From the NCBI RefSeq assembly GCF_024628805.1, contig NZ_CP102382.1, forward strand, positions 1 to 64,000: a stretch of DNA of 64,000 nt, in the 5' to 3' direction. A program made the translations under genes and the position numbers. Below, in pieces: positions 51,057 to 60,691 of the stretch (the first letter of the stretch is position 1; each line of letters opens with the position of its first letter). The notes below the pieces were generated by a model that was given only the letters and a program-made list of their open reading frames with translations, was not told where the DNA came from and did not search any database. The DNA is from Paenimyroides aestuarii. GTDB lineage: Bacteria; Bacteroidota; Bacteroidia; Flavobacteriales; Flavobacteriaceae.

Positions 51057-52985
51057 ATGGGTAAATACGAACAAATACAAACTAGAAATACCATAAGTGC
51101 TTATGGAGGTGTAGGTTCTATTATTGAAACTAGAGACGGTTCAATAATAATAAAACCATTTGACGAATGGCCTTTTTTTAAAAGTGTTGATGGTGATTTT
51201 CAAGACCATAATAATATTGAAGATGTTCGTTTCAAGAACAGATTAAGTAAATATTTTATCAATCTTGAACGATTAGTAAAAATCCCTGTGAATGATATAA
51301 AAAATGGTTTTCAACTGCAAAATGGAGATGATAATACAATTGCTGCATCCTATTTTCCAGAATGGTTTTATTGTAGTAGTTGTAATAAATTTGATAAAAT
51401 TTCAAATTGGAAATACAATTGGTTAAATAATGTAGAAATTAATCATAGAGATAATTTTTTTCCTCCTAAATGTTATAAGTGTTATACTAAAAATAGAAAT
51501 AGTAGACGAAAATTCTTTGACTTAGAACAAGTACGTTTTATTTTAACTGCTCCTAATGGAGAGATTGCTGATATTCCTTGGGATAAATGGTCAATGTTAA
51601 AAAGAGAAAAAAGAGAAAAATCTAACAATGAAAATAAAGATATAGATGCTAATGACGAAACTCTCTCTTTATCCAATGTAGAAGTACCTAGTGATTTATT
51701 TTTAGAATATCGCACCTCAGACAAATTAGATGATTTAAGTGGTATTAATATTATTGCAAAAAATAAAGAGGGTGAAACATTAAACTTTACAACATTATCA
51801 GGTTTGTTTAATTTAAGAATTAAGAATCAAGAATTAATACCAAATGCTGAAATTAAAGACATACTCTTTAAACCAGTTATTCGTTCTAGTAATAGTGTAT
51901 ATTATCCAAATATTTTATCAAGTATTTATATTCCAGCAAAAGACGAATTAAATAAATCAAAAATCAAGATGATTAGAGAGTTATTTGATAATGGTCTTTC
52001 GGCTGATATTATTTCAAGTGTTTTATTAGCAACTAATTCATTTTCAATAGAGGTAAATTCTATTCAAAGACTAATCGATAATGATTTTGTCGAAAGAGAT
52101 GCAGAAATAACAAAAAGTGAGAATGAGTACCGTTTTGATGAATTTAAATACATTACAAGTAAAGGAAATGATGAAATAAAAGACTTATTGATTTTTGACA
52201 AAGTAGATTCAAATTATTTTCAAAATGACTTAATAAAATCCATTTTCAGAATGGATAAAATAAAATTTACATCTGTTCAAACATCTTACACCAGACAAGA
52301 ACCTATTTCAATTGATACAGCATTGAAAGAAGAAGATATTGAAAATGATAAAGTTGATGCAATAAGAAAAAAATATACATCAAATAAAGGATTAACAACA
52401 AAATATTTACCTGCAATTGAAAGTTTTGGTGAGGGTATATTTTTTGAATTTGACAATGATATTTTAGCTAATTGGTTAAATTCATCACAATTGATTAAAA
52501 CAAGAGTTGAACCAATTTTAAACAACTATCATAATTTTGATTCTGCTTTTAATAAAGATATAGAAGTAAACCCTAAACTGATACTCATACATACTTTTTC
52601 ACATTTGATAATAAAAGAATTAGAATATTTATGTGGTTATCCTTCAACATCAATTCAAGAACGAATTTACGTTAGTGAAACCCCTAATATGAATGGTGTT
52701 TTAATTTATACTATTGCAGGTTCCGAAGGGAGTTATGGTGGTTTAACTTCATTATGTGATGATGATAAGATTGGTAAACTAATTCAATCCGCAATTATGA
52801 GAGCTAAAGATTGTGCCACAGATCCAATTTGTTATCACACAAATGGTCAAGGAGTTGGAAATCTAAATTTGTCAGCTTGTTTTAGTTGTTCTTTATTACC
52901 CGAAACATCATGTGAGCTATTTAATAGTTTTTTAGATAGAAGATTACTAATTGATGATGGTTTTGGTTATTTTAAAAATCTATAA
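51057..52985 (+). CDS. drmB: DISARM-type DUF1998 protein DrmB
   Basis: A 642-residue partner of DrmA. Near the N-terminus a zinc-ribbon pair is seen (Cys106/109 and Cys139/142). The C-terminal DUF1998 domain is recognisable by LIHTFSHLIIKELEYLCGYP, AGSEGSYGGL and a cysteine cluster (Cys586, 592, 608, 611, 619). The start is conserved-looking: TISAYGGVGSIIET. The ATG follows the drmA stop without a gap, so the two are translated together, fitting their action as one complex. No DrmC (PLD nuclease) follows; the next gene is argS on the opposite strand. Confidence 0.88.
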   Translation: MGKYEQIQTRNTISAYGGVGSIIETRDGSIIIKPFDEWPFFKSVDGDFQDHNNIEDVRFKNRLSKYFINLERLVKIPVNDIKNGFQLQNGDDNTIAASYFPEWFYCSSCNKFDKISNWKYNWLNNVEINHRDNFFPPKCYKCYTKNRNSRRKFFDLEQVRFILTAPNGEIADIPWDKWSMLKREKREKSNNENKDIDANDETLSLSNVEVPSDLFLEYRTSDKLDDLSGINIIAKNKEGETLNFTTLSGLFNLRIKNQELIPNAEIKDILFKPVIRSSNSVYYPNILSSIYIPAKDELNKSKIKMIRELFDNGLSADIISSVLLATNSFSIEVNSIQRLIDNDFVERDAEITKSENEYRFDEFKYITSKGNDEIKDLLIFDKVDSNYFQNDLIKSIFRMDKIKFTSVQTSYTRQEPISIDTALKEEDIENDKVDAIRKKYTSNKGLTTKYLPAIESFGEGIFFEFDNDILANWLNSSQLIKTRVEPILNNYHNFDSAFNKDIEVNPKLILIHTFSHLIIKELEYLCGYPSTSIQERIYVSETPNMNGVLIYTIAGSEGSYGGLTSLCDDDKIGKLIQSAIMRAKDCATDPICYHTNGQGVGNLNLSACFSCSLLPETSCELFNSFLDRRLLIDDGFGYFKNL

Positions 52986-52997
52986 AGAGATTAACAA

Positions 52998-53026
52998 TAA
53001 AACGCCCCTTTCAAAAGAGGCGTTTT
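52998..53026. terminator. Bidirectional terminator between drmB and argS
   Basis: Stem AAAACGCC.../...GGCGTTTT (full arms AACGCCCCT/AGAGGCGTT, one mismatch) flanked by T-rich sequence on both strands. Confidence 0.8.
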
Positions 53027-53034
53027 CGTATTTT

Positions 53035-54822
53035 TTACATTCTATTCGGAACATCAATTCCCAATAAAGCAAAGGCGTTTTTAACCGTTTGCCCTACTTT
53101 GTTGGACAATTGCACACGGAATACTTTTTTATCGTGATTTGCTTCTCCTAAAATAGAAACCGACTGGTAAAACGAATTGTATTCTTTAACCAAATCGTAG
53201 GTGTAATTGGCAATTAATGCTGGACTGTATGTTTTGGCGGCTTGCTGAATCACTTCGGGAAACTGTGCCAATATTTTAATTAACTCTTTTTCTTTTTCGT
53301 GAAGAGATACTTTGCTATCGTTCAATATGACAGAACTATAATCAAAATCGGCTTTGCGAAGAATAGACTGAATACGTGCATAGGTATATTGAATGAACGG
53401 ACCGGTGTTTCCTGCAAAATCTACCGATTCTTTTGGATCGAACAAAATACGCTTTTTAGGATCTACCTTTAAAATGTAATACTTCAAAGCGCCTAAACCA
53501 ATCATTTGGTACAAATTGTCTTTTTGTTCGGTTGATAATCCATCTAACTTACCTAATTCTTCTGAAATTTCTTTGGCAGTCACCGTCATATCGTTCATCA
53601 AATCATCGGCATCAACAACGGTTCCTTCGCGCGATTTCATTTTTCCCGAAGGTAAATCAACCATTCCGTACGATAGATGATACAAATGTTCTGCCCAATC
53701 ATACCCCAATTTTTTCAAGATTAAGAACAACACTTTAAAGTGGTAATCTTGTTCGTTTCCAACGGTATAAACCATTCCGCCCACATCAGGAAAATCTTTT
53801 ACACGCTGAATGGCTGTTCCGATATCTTGGGTCATGTAAACTGAAGTTCCGTCTGAACGCAACACTAATTTTTCATCTAAACCATCTGGAATTAAATCAA
53901 TCCAAACCGAATTATCTTCTTTTTTATAGAAAATTCCTTTTGCCAAACCTTCATCCACCACATCTTTCCCCAACAAATAGGTATTGCTTTCGTAATAATT
54001 ACAGTCGAAATCTACGCCAATGTTTTTATAAGTTGACTCGAAACCAGCATAAACCCAATTGTTCATTTTTTCCCAAAGCGCCACAACCTGCTCATCGCCA
54101 GCTTCCCATTTACGAAGCATTTCTTGAGCTTCTAAAATTAATGGAGCTTGTTTCTTGGCTTCGTCTTCGGTTAGACCTTTTTCTATTAATTGATTGATTT
54201 CTGCTTTGTACGCTTTATCAAATTCCACATAATAATTCCCAACCAGCTTATCGCCTTTTAATCCGGTAGATTCTGGTGTTTCGTTGTTTCCGAATTTTTC
54301 CCAAGCCAACATGGATTTACAGATATGAATGCCACGATCGTTAATAACCTGTGTTTTATATACTTTTTTGCCCGAAGCTTTTAAAATTTCGGCTACAGAA
54401 TAACCTAAAAGTACATTACGAACATGCCCTAAATGCAAAGGTTTGTTGGTGTTTGGCGATGCGTATTCTACCATTACCGCTTTAGCATCGGAGTTGGTTG
54501 GTTGGTATCCGTAGGTTTTATGATTTAAAATAGCATTAAAAAATTGGCTATAGTAACTATCGCTAATCACAATATTTAAAAATCCTTGCACCACGTTGAA
54601 CTTTGAAACAACATCAACATTTTCTACTAAATAGGTGCCAATTTTAGTTCCTATTTCGGCAGGATTGCCTTTTAATTGCTTTACCAACGGAAAAACCACC
54701 ATGGTAATGTCTCCTTCAAAATCCCTGCGCGTAGCCTGAAATTCTACTCGGTCGATCGTTAAATCGAACAATTGTTGAACTGCTTGCTGAATGTACGGCG
54801 TTAAAATTTCTTGTAAAGACAT
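53035..54822 (-). CDS. argS: Arginine--tRNA ligase
   Basis: Class I synthetase that charges tRNA-Arg. The 595 residues show the N-terminal additional domain (DFEGDITMVVFPLVK), HIGH as HLGH in ASPNTNKPLHLGHVRN, the KMSKS-like KMKSREGTVVDADDL, and the anticodon-binding C-terminal domain ending in ALLGIDVPNRM, a standard ArgRS tail. A -7 element TATCTTTG is at 54848-54855. G+C is visibly higher than in the adjacent drm genes. Confidence 0.98.
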   Translation of the reverse strand: MSLQEILTPYIQQAVQQLFDLTIDRVEFQATRRDFEGDITMVVFPLVKQLKGNPAEIGTKIGTYLVENVDVVSKFNVVQGFLNIVISDSYYSQFFNAILNHKTYGYQPTNSDAKAVMVEYASPNTNKPLHLGHVRNVLLGYSVAEILKASGKKVYKTQVINDRGIHICKSMLAWEKFGNNETPESTGLKGDKLVGNYYVEFDKAYKAEINQLIEKGLTEDEAKKQAPLILEAQEMLRKWEAGDEQVVALWEKMNNWVYAGFESTYKNIGVDFDCNYYESNTYLLGKDVVDEGLAKGIFYKKEDNSVWIDLIPDGLDEKLVLRSDGTSVYMTQDIGTAIQRVKDFPDVGGMVYTVGNEQDYHFKVLFLILKKLGYDWAEHLYHLSYGMVDLPSGKMKSREGTVVDADDLMNDMTVTAKEISEELGKLDGLSTEQKDNLYQMIGLGALKYYILKVDPKKRILFDPKESVDFAGNTGPFIQYTYARIQSILRKADFDYSSVILNDSKVSLHEKEKELIKILAQFPEVIQQAAKTYSPALIANYTYDLVKEYNSFYQSVSILGEANHDKKVFRVQLSNKVGQTVKNAFALLGIDVPNRM

Positions 54823-55013
54823 TGTTTTAAAATTTTTAATTAAGGTGCAAAGATAAAACTTTTCAGTGGCTTTTAATTTACAAAAAATGCGGTGTAGAAT
54901 TATTTTTTGTTTTGTGTAACATTTTAAATCAATTGCACACTAATTCATCAAACAATAATTTAAGAGGAACACTTATTTGGAAGTTCCTTCAAAATCATAC
55001 AAAATAAAAAAAA

Positions 55014-57422
55014 ATGAAAAAGAGATACGTAAGTTTATCTTTACTTTTAGCTGTATCGTTCAGCTCTTGGGCACAGCAGCAGCCAGCAGGTAATGGAGTT
55101 ATTAAGGGAAAAGTTTCCGAAAAATCGACCAAAAACGCGGTGGGTTTTGCATCGGTAGCTATTTCGGCAAACGGTCAAATTATTTCGGGCGATTTAACCG
55201 ATGAAGACGGATCGTTTACCATTACCAATTTGCCAAATACTTCGGTAGAAATTTCGGTGGAATATATCGGTTTTAAAACCTATAAAAACACGATTAATTT
55301 ATCGACCGAAAAAACAAAAGATTTGGGAATGATTGCTTTGGAAGTAGATGAGGAAGTGCTTGATGCAGTGGTGATTAATGCCGAACGCAGCACCATGGAA
55401 CAGTTGGTTGACCGAAAAGTGATTCGCGTGGGGAAAGATTTATCTACCGCAGGTGCCACAGCTTCGGACATTATGAACAATATTCCTTCGGTAAACGTAG
55501 ATCAAGATGGAAATATCTCAATGCGCGGCAATGAAAATGTTCGTGTTTTGATTGATGGAAAACCTACGCAGTTAGACCCAAAAACGTTGTTAAAGCAAAT
55601 TCCGTCAAACGCTATTGATAAAATTGAATTAATCACCAATCCATCGGCAAAATATAACCCAGAAGGAATGAGCGGTATGATTAATTTTGTGTTGAAGAAA
55701 AATATGAAAGATGGATTTAATGGCAGTTATAACGGAAACATTACGTTTGCAAGAGTTCCAAAGTTTAATCAAGGCTTAGATTTGAATTATCGCAAAGGAA
55801 AAATCAATTTTTTTGGAAACTATAATTATTCCGACCAAAAAACGCTGAATGGGGGCACAATGACGCAATTAGATGATATGAGTCAGCAAATTTTTGATAT
55901 TGTGAACGATAACATCACTCATGTGTTCAAAGTGGGTTTTGATTTTTATGCAAACGATAAGAACACGTTCTCTGTTTACACCAATCAAACCTATGCAGAT
56001 GGAATTGGAACGGTAGCAAATACCATTTCGTCGCCAAACACCCCATTGTTTTTACAAACCGATCAATACGATGGAACAAATGAATCGCAAATCTATAATG
56101 CGGCTTGGAAAAAATTATTTGCTAAACCAGGGCAAACCTTAGATCTTGAGGTCAATTATAACAAAACAAACAACGACCAAAGTGGCGATTTTGGCATTGC
56201 CGGAAATTCGCCCACTCGATACAACGATAACAGCGACAATACAGTAGATGCAGTGCAAGCCAACTTAGATTATGTGCATCCAATTGGTGAAAAAACAAAG
56301 TTAGAATTAGGTGCTGAATACCGCACCACAACAATAGACAATACCTATACCACTACAAATACTATTGGCAATCAAACCAATTTTGAATACAATATGGACA
56401 TTGCATCTGCATACGCTACTTTTGGATCAAAATTCAACAAATGGGGTTATCAGATTGGGGCACGTTTAGAAAAATACGATGTGAATGCCAACTATGTAAT
56501 TGGTAACGAAGCCGCGACATTCAACGATGATTATTTAACGATTTATCCATCGGCATTTTTGAGTTACACACCCACACAAACCGATTTTTTCCAGATTAGT
56601 GCCAGCCGCCGTGTAGATCGTCCGAATGTTTGGCAAACCAGACCGGTTCGCGATTACAGCACTCCGCGCGTGGTGCAAATAGGTAACCCTGAATTGCGTC
56701 CGCAGTTTACCAATTCGGTAGAATTTAACTATACCAAAATTTTTGGTGTGAAAGGAAGTGCTACATTAGGCACCTACTACCGCATGATTAACGATCCAAT
56801 TGAACGCACGTTTTATTTAGATACCTCATCAGAAGATGCAATTGCAGATCGAAGAATGGTTATGAGTTTTGGAAACTTTGACAAATCTACTGCTTATGGT
56901 GCCGAATTATCTGCAAACTACAAAATCACTAAATGGTGGGATGTGCAACCAAGTATAGAATATTATCATAGAGTGCAGCGTGGTGTGGTAACCGTTTTAA
57001 ACCCAGATACCAACGAAGGTGAATTGCAATTACGCGAGGTGGACAACGGTGTTTTTAACAGCAGATTAAACAACAACTTCAAGATAACCAACCAGTTGCG
57101 TGCTTCGTTGTTTGGTTTTTACCGTGGCGATGCAGTAGGTGTAAACGGAACCATGAAAGCCATGTATAAAATGGATGCCGGGGTGCGTTACAGTTTCTGG
57201 GAAAACACAGCCAATGTAAGTTTGCGTTTTAATGATGTGTTCAACAACATGAGAGCAAGGTTTGAAAGCGATGCGCCTTACCGCCAATCAGGTACATTTA
57301 CTTGGGAAAGCCAATCGCTATTCGTAGGGTTTCAATATATGTTTGGTTCAGGAAAAAACCGAGCATTACAACGTAAAGCCCGCGATAAAAACGAGGTGCA
57401 AAACTCAGGAGGGTTTTTCTAA
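55014..57422 (+). CDS. TonB-dependent receptor-like outer-membrane beta-barrel protein
   Basis: An 802-residue outer-membrane protein. Signal peptide 1-20 (FSSWAQ). Residues about 28-110 form a carboxypeptidase-regulatory-like domain (GVIKGKVSEKSTKNAVGFAS; GDLTDEDGSFTITNLP; EYIGFKTY). A plug domain follows (ASDIMNNIPSVNVDQDG; VRVLIDGKPTQL; IDKIELITNPSAKYN), then a beta-barrel of the OMP_b-brl_3 type. The last residues NEVQNSGGFF end in Phe. It is probably an energised importer or surface receptor; the ligand is not determinable. It is followed by its own terminator. Confidence 0.93.
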   Translation: MKKRYVSLSLLLAVSFSSWAQQQPAGNGVIKGKVSEKSTKNAVGFASVAISANGQIISGDLTDEDGSFTITNLPNTSVEISVEYIGFKTYKNTINLSTEKTKDLGMIALEVDEEVLDAVVINAERSTMEQLVDRKVIRVGKDLSTAGATASDIMNNIPSVNVDQDGNISMRGNENVRVLIDGKPTQLDPKTLLKQIPSNAIDKIELITNPSAKYNPEGMSGMINFVLKKNMKDGFNGSYNGNITFARVPKFNQGLDLNYRKGKINFFGNYNYSDQKTLNGGTMTQLDDMSQQIFDIVNDNITHVFKVGFDFYANDKNTFSVYTNQTYADGIGTVANTISSPNTPLFLQTDQYDGTNESQIYNAAWKKLFAKPGQTLDLEVNYNKTNNDQSGDFGIAGNSPTRYNDNSDNTVDAVQANLDYVHPIGEKTKLELGAEYRTTTIDNTYTTTNTIGNQTNFEYNMDIASAYATFGSKFNKWGYQIGARLEKYDVNANYVIGNEAATFNDDYLTIYPSAFLSYTPTQTDFFQISASRRVDRPNVWQTRPVRDYSTPRVVQIGNPELRPQFTNSVEFNYTKIFGVKGSATLGTYYRMINDPIERTFYLDTSSEDAIADRRMVMSFGNFDKSTAYGAELSANYKITKWWDVQPSIEYYHRVQRGVVTVLNPDTNEGELQLREVDNGVFNSRLNNNFKITNQLRASLFGFYRGDAVGVNGTMKAMYKMDAGVRYSFWENTANVSLRFNDVFNNMRARFESDAPYRQSGTFTWESQSLFVGFQYMFGSGKNRALQRKARDKNEVQNSGGFF

Positions 57423-57426
57423 AAAT

Positions 57427-57462
57427 ACCAACCGATTGAATGAAAATTCAGTCGGTTTTTTT
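57427..57462 (+). terminator. Terminator after the TonB-type receptor
   Basis: 12-bp stem AACCGATTGAAT/ATTCAGTCGGTT (one wobble pair) with a 4-base loop and T-tract. Confidence 0.87.
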
Positions 57463-57507
57463 ATTGCATTAAAAATCTTATTTTAGCAAAGTACCAAATT
57501 CTTAAAA

Positions 57508-58422
57508 ATGATTATAGAAACACATGAGCTGAGTTTTCAGTTCCATAAAAATCATAAACTACTAGACAAAGTATCGATACAAGTTCCCGAAAAAAGTATT
57601 TACGGTTTTTTAGGACCAAACGGAGCGGGAAAATCAACCACTATTCGACTGATAACAGGATTATTAGGCGAGCAAAATCCGGGGGAAATATCATTATTCG
57701 ATAAACCGCTGGAAACACAACTTCCTGAGGTTTTTTCGCAAATAGGTTGTATTATTGAAACACCTACATTGTATGGACATTTAACCGGATTGGAACATTT
57801 AAAATTTATTGCAAAATTGCAAAACACCGATGGTTCCAAATTCAGCGAAGTGTTGGATTTAGTAGGATTGGAATCTGCTAAAAATATCAAATCTAAAAAA
57901 TATTCGCTGGGAATGAAACAGCGATTAAGCATTGCAATGGCTTTGATTAATAACCCTAAATTATTAATATTAGACGAACCCGTAAACGGTTTAGATCCAC
58001 AGGGTATTATTGAAATGCGGTTGTTGCTTCAAAAACTAAATCGCGAAAAAGGCATTACTATTTTTATATCGAGCCATATTTTAGCCGAAGTTGAAAAATT
58101 GTGTACGCACGTTGGAATTTTACACAACGGCAAATTGCAGTTTCAAGGTACAATGAGCGAATTAAAAGCTAAAAACAGTCAAGCATCAATTGTGGTGGAA
58201 GTGGGAAATTTAGATCAACATTTAAATCTTATCCAACAGCAATATCCAAATTGTATGCAAATAAATGCCAACGAGTTGCAGCTTAAGTTTTCAAGCAAAG
58301 AAGAAATTCCGGTGTTTGTAAACTTTTTAGCACAACATAGCATACCTGTTTATAAAATTCAACCACAAGGCGGATTAGAAGAATGGTTTATTGATTTAAC
58401 AAAACAAATAAAAACACTATGA
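57508..58422 (+). CDS. ABC transporter ATP-binding protein (lantibiotic/bacitracin-type exporter)
   Basis: A 304-residue ATPase. Walker A GPNGAGKSTTIRL, signature YSLGMKQRLSIAMAL, Walker B LLILDEPVNGLDPQG and the switch His in FISSHILAEVEK. The C-terminal ~85 residues form a regulatory extension as in BcrA-like exporters. Its last four bases overlap the start of the permease-thioredoxin fusion (ATGA), showing coupled translation. It probably powers export of, or resistance to, a peptide or lipid; the substrate is unknown. Confidence 0.93.
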   Translation: MIIETHELSFQFHKNHKLLDKVSIQVPEKSIYGFLGPNGAGKSTTIRLITGLLGEQNPGEISLFDKPLETQLPEVFSQIGCIIETPTLYGHLTGLEHLKFIAKLQNTDGSKFSEVLDLVGLESAKNIKSKKYSLGMKQRLSIAMALINNPKLLILDEPVNGLDPQGIIEMRLLLQKLNREKGITIFISSHILAEVEKLCTHVGILHNGKLQFQGTMSELKAKNSQASIVVEVGNLDQHLNLIQQQYPNCMQINANELQLKFSSKEEIPVFVNFLAQHSIPVYKIQPQGGLEEWFIDLTKQIKTL

Positions 58423-60632
58423 AAAAATTTATAAAAGCATTTCAAGCCGAAAATCTAAAGCTTAAACACTCGGGCATCCAAACAACCGCATATATTCTAG
58501 CTTTGATTCCATTTTTAATCAGTATAGGAGCAAGCATTTACAGCTATTTTAGTGAAAAAACAGAAGCTACCAATCCTGTTTATTTCTTTTTTGACACTTA
58601 CAACCTGCTTATTTTACCATTTATAGGATTGTTTTATCCGTTAATTATTATTGTAACTGCGTCTAGAATCACACAATTAGAACACAAAAACAACACTTGG
58701 CAATTAATAGAAACACAACCCTTAAAGCGTGCTGTTTTACTAAATGCTAAATTTATTAAAGCATATCAAATTTGTATCTACAGTATTCTAATATTCATGT
58801 TAGGCGTTGCAGCATTGGCAACCTTCAATTATCTAATTTCCCCAAAAACAGAATTGTATATTTTAGATATTCAATGGCTGTTTTTACTAAAAAAAACCAT
58901 AAGTTTATCATTGGGAACAGGTTTTTTGTTGGCGCTAATTTATGCGGTATCGGTACGGTTTTCTAATTTATTTGTTTCGATAATAGTTGGCGTTGGCGCT
59001 TTGCTTGTTGCACCTATACTAAACGGACTGAAATTGTTGCCCAAATGGTTTCCAACCACAATATTAGAAAACAGTTTAAAAGCATCGAGCGATTTGGGTT
59101 ATTGGCTCACCTATAACGAGTATTTAAGTGTGATTGCAACCGTAATTATTTTGTTTTTAATTACATTTTGGTACGTTTTTAAAAACAAAAAATGGTGGAA
59201 CAATAAAAACACGATTCTTATAAATTATGCTGCGCCTGTATTGCTTTTGTTGGGTTTGTTTTTATACGTGAACCATCCAACACAAATGACATCGAGCAAC
59301 GAAACTGTAATAAAAGGCAGCGTTCCAGAAAATGAGATGATTCGAACAGTTTATCTTTTGGATGGAACGATGAACGATACGCTACAAACTATTGAGGTAA
59401 AAAATAACCATTTTCATAAAGTAATTAAAGATGATTTGCCTTTGAAAAAATACAGATTAGCATGGTGGAGTGCTAAAGGAGAAGTGCAAGCAACTGTTTT
59501 ATTTTCTAAAAATGATGTGGTAGAAATTCAGTTTCCCGATGAAGCAAAAGATCAATCGTTTAAAATTTTAGGTACTCGTTTAGCAGAAAACGCTTTAAAT
59601 GTGGAACTTGGTGACAATGTTGATTATATTAAAAAATTAGCCGATCAAGGAAGTGAAGACAATGCAGAAACCATTATTTTCCTTTTGAAAAGAAATTACA
59701 AAGAAGATTTAAAAACATTAAAAAGTTTTAACACAAGCGATAATTATGTGATTAGAGATGATTATACCGAGATTATTAAGAACGAATTATATTACAAATA
59801 CAATTTAATTTGGATGCAATATAAAGATGCCTTAGCCAGATCTAATCCTAAAAACGAATATAAAAATAAAAGTATTCAAGATGTTCTAGATATTGACTTT
59901 AAACCCAACGAAGATTTTATAGCAAAAGCAGAAAATGTGGCCTATTATCGTTTTAAAATTTACGAATTGTTAAGCAAAGATTCATCAGATGAAGATGTTT
60001 TAACGAAGTACAAAAACGGTTTGAATGGTTTGAAAAATTCAACATTGGAAACGCAATTGGCAAAAATTATTTTAGAAGACCAACTGCCAAACGTGAATGA
60101 TTTGAACGAAATTAATCGTTACGAAACTTTGTTTCTTCCATTAATAAAAGACCAGCGAACCAATGCTTACTATTTTAAATTTATTCAAGATAAAAAACGA
60201 TTAACATCAGGCAAGGAAGCGCTTTCTTTCGAAGCAATCACTACTGATAATCAACCGAAAACATTTGCCGACTTTAAAGGTAAATTTATCATTTTAGATT
60301 TCTGGGCAACTTGGTGCGGTCCGTGCATTTATCAAGCAGATTATTTTGAAAAACATGCTATTGAATACAACAAAAGGGGCGATGTCGTGTTTATTTCTTT
60401 AAGCATTGACCAAAAGGAAAATGCTTGGCGAAAAAAAGTAAAATTAAACGATAAAAATGTGGTACAGTTATTTGCAAAAAATCAAAATGCATTGAATAAT
60501 TTTTATCGATTAAATGCTATTCCACGTTTTATCGTTATTGATCCCGAAGGAAAAATTGTGAATAGTAATTTCCCGTTTCCTGACGACTCCAATTTTAAAG
60601 TCATGTTAGACCAACTCCTTCCAAAACAATAA
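58419..60632 (+). CDS. ABC-2 permease fused to a periplasmic TlpA-like thioredoxin domain
   Basis: A 737-residue fusion. Residues about 1-285 are an ABC-2 permease with seven predicted helices (near 22-44, 62-86, 113-138, 158-178, 183-203, 236-254, 264-284), the partner of the ATPase just upstream. Residues about 290-600 are an extracytoplasmic region: first beta-rich (VIKGSVPENEMIRTVYLLDG, like the DUF4369 part of Bacteroidota thioredoxins), then helical. Residues about 605-737 are a thioredoxin fold with active site CGPC (Cys633-Cys636, in FWATWCGPC) and cis-Pro in NAIPRFIVIDP. This suggests disulfide reduction or sensing at the outer face of the exporter. The frame is uninterrupted. Thiol chemistry and substrate are inference. 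Confidence 0.85.
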   Translation: MKKFIKAFQAENLKLKHSGIQTTAYILALIPFLISIGASIYSYFSEKTEATNPVYFFFDTYNLLILPFIGLFYPLIIIVTASRITQLEHKNNTWQLIETQPLKRAVLLNAKFIKAYQICIYSILIFMLGVAALATFNYLISPKTELYILDIQWLFLLKKTISLSLGTGFLLALIYAVSVRFSNLFVSIIVGVGALLVAPILNGLKLLPKWFPTTILENSLKASSDLGYWLTYNEYLSVIATVIILFLITFWYVFKNKKWWNNKNTILINYAAPVLLLLGLFLYVNHPTQMTSSNETVIKGSVPENEMIRTVYLLDGTMNDTLQTIEVKNNHFHKVIKDDLPLKKYRLAWWSAKGEVQATVLFSKNDVVEIQFPDEAKDQSFKILGTRLAENALNVELGDNVDYIKKLADQGSEDNAETIIFLLKRNYKEDLKTLKSFNTSDNYVIRDDYTEIIKNELYYKYNLIWMQYKDALARSNPKNEYKNKSIQDVLDIDFKPNEDFIAKAENVAYYRFKIYELLSKDSSDEDVLTKYKNGLNGLKNSTLETQLAKIILEDQLPNVNDLNEINRYETLFLPLIKDQRTNAYYFKFIQDKKRLTSGKEALSFEAITTDNQPKTFADFKGKFIILDFWATWCGPCIYQADYFEKHAIEYNKRGDVVFISLSIDQKENAWRKKVKLNDKNVVQLFAKNQNALNNFYRLNAIPRFIVIDPEGKIVNSNFPFPDDSNFKVMLDQLLPKQ

Positions 60633-60671
60633 ACAAAAAAGCGAGATTTCTAGAATCTCGCTTTTTTGTTT
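60631..60671. terminator. Bidirectional terminator between the fusion gene and the isomerase gene
   Basis: Stem AGCGAGATT/AATCTCGCT with loop TCTAG, flanked by complementary A-rich and T-rich runs. Confidence 0.88.
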
Positions 60672-60691
60672 ATTGTTTGGGGTGTGGCGCA

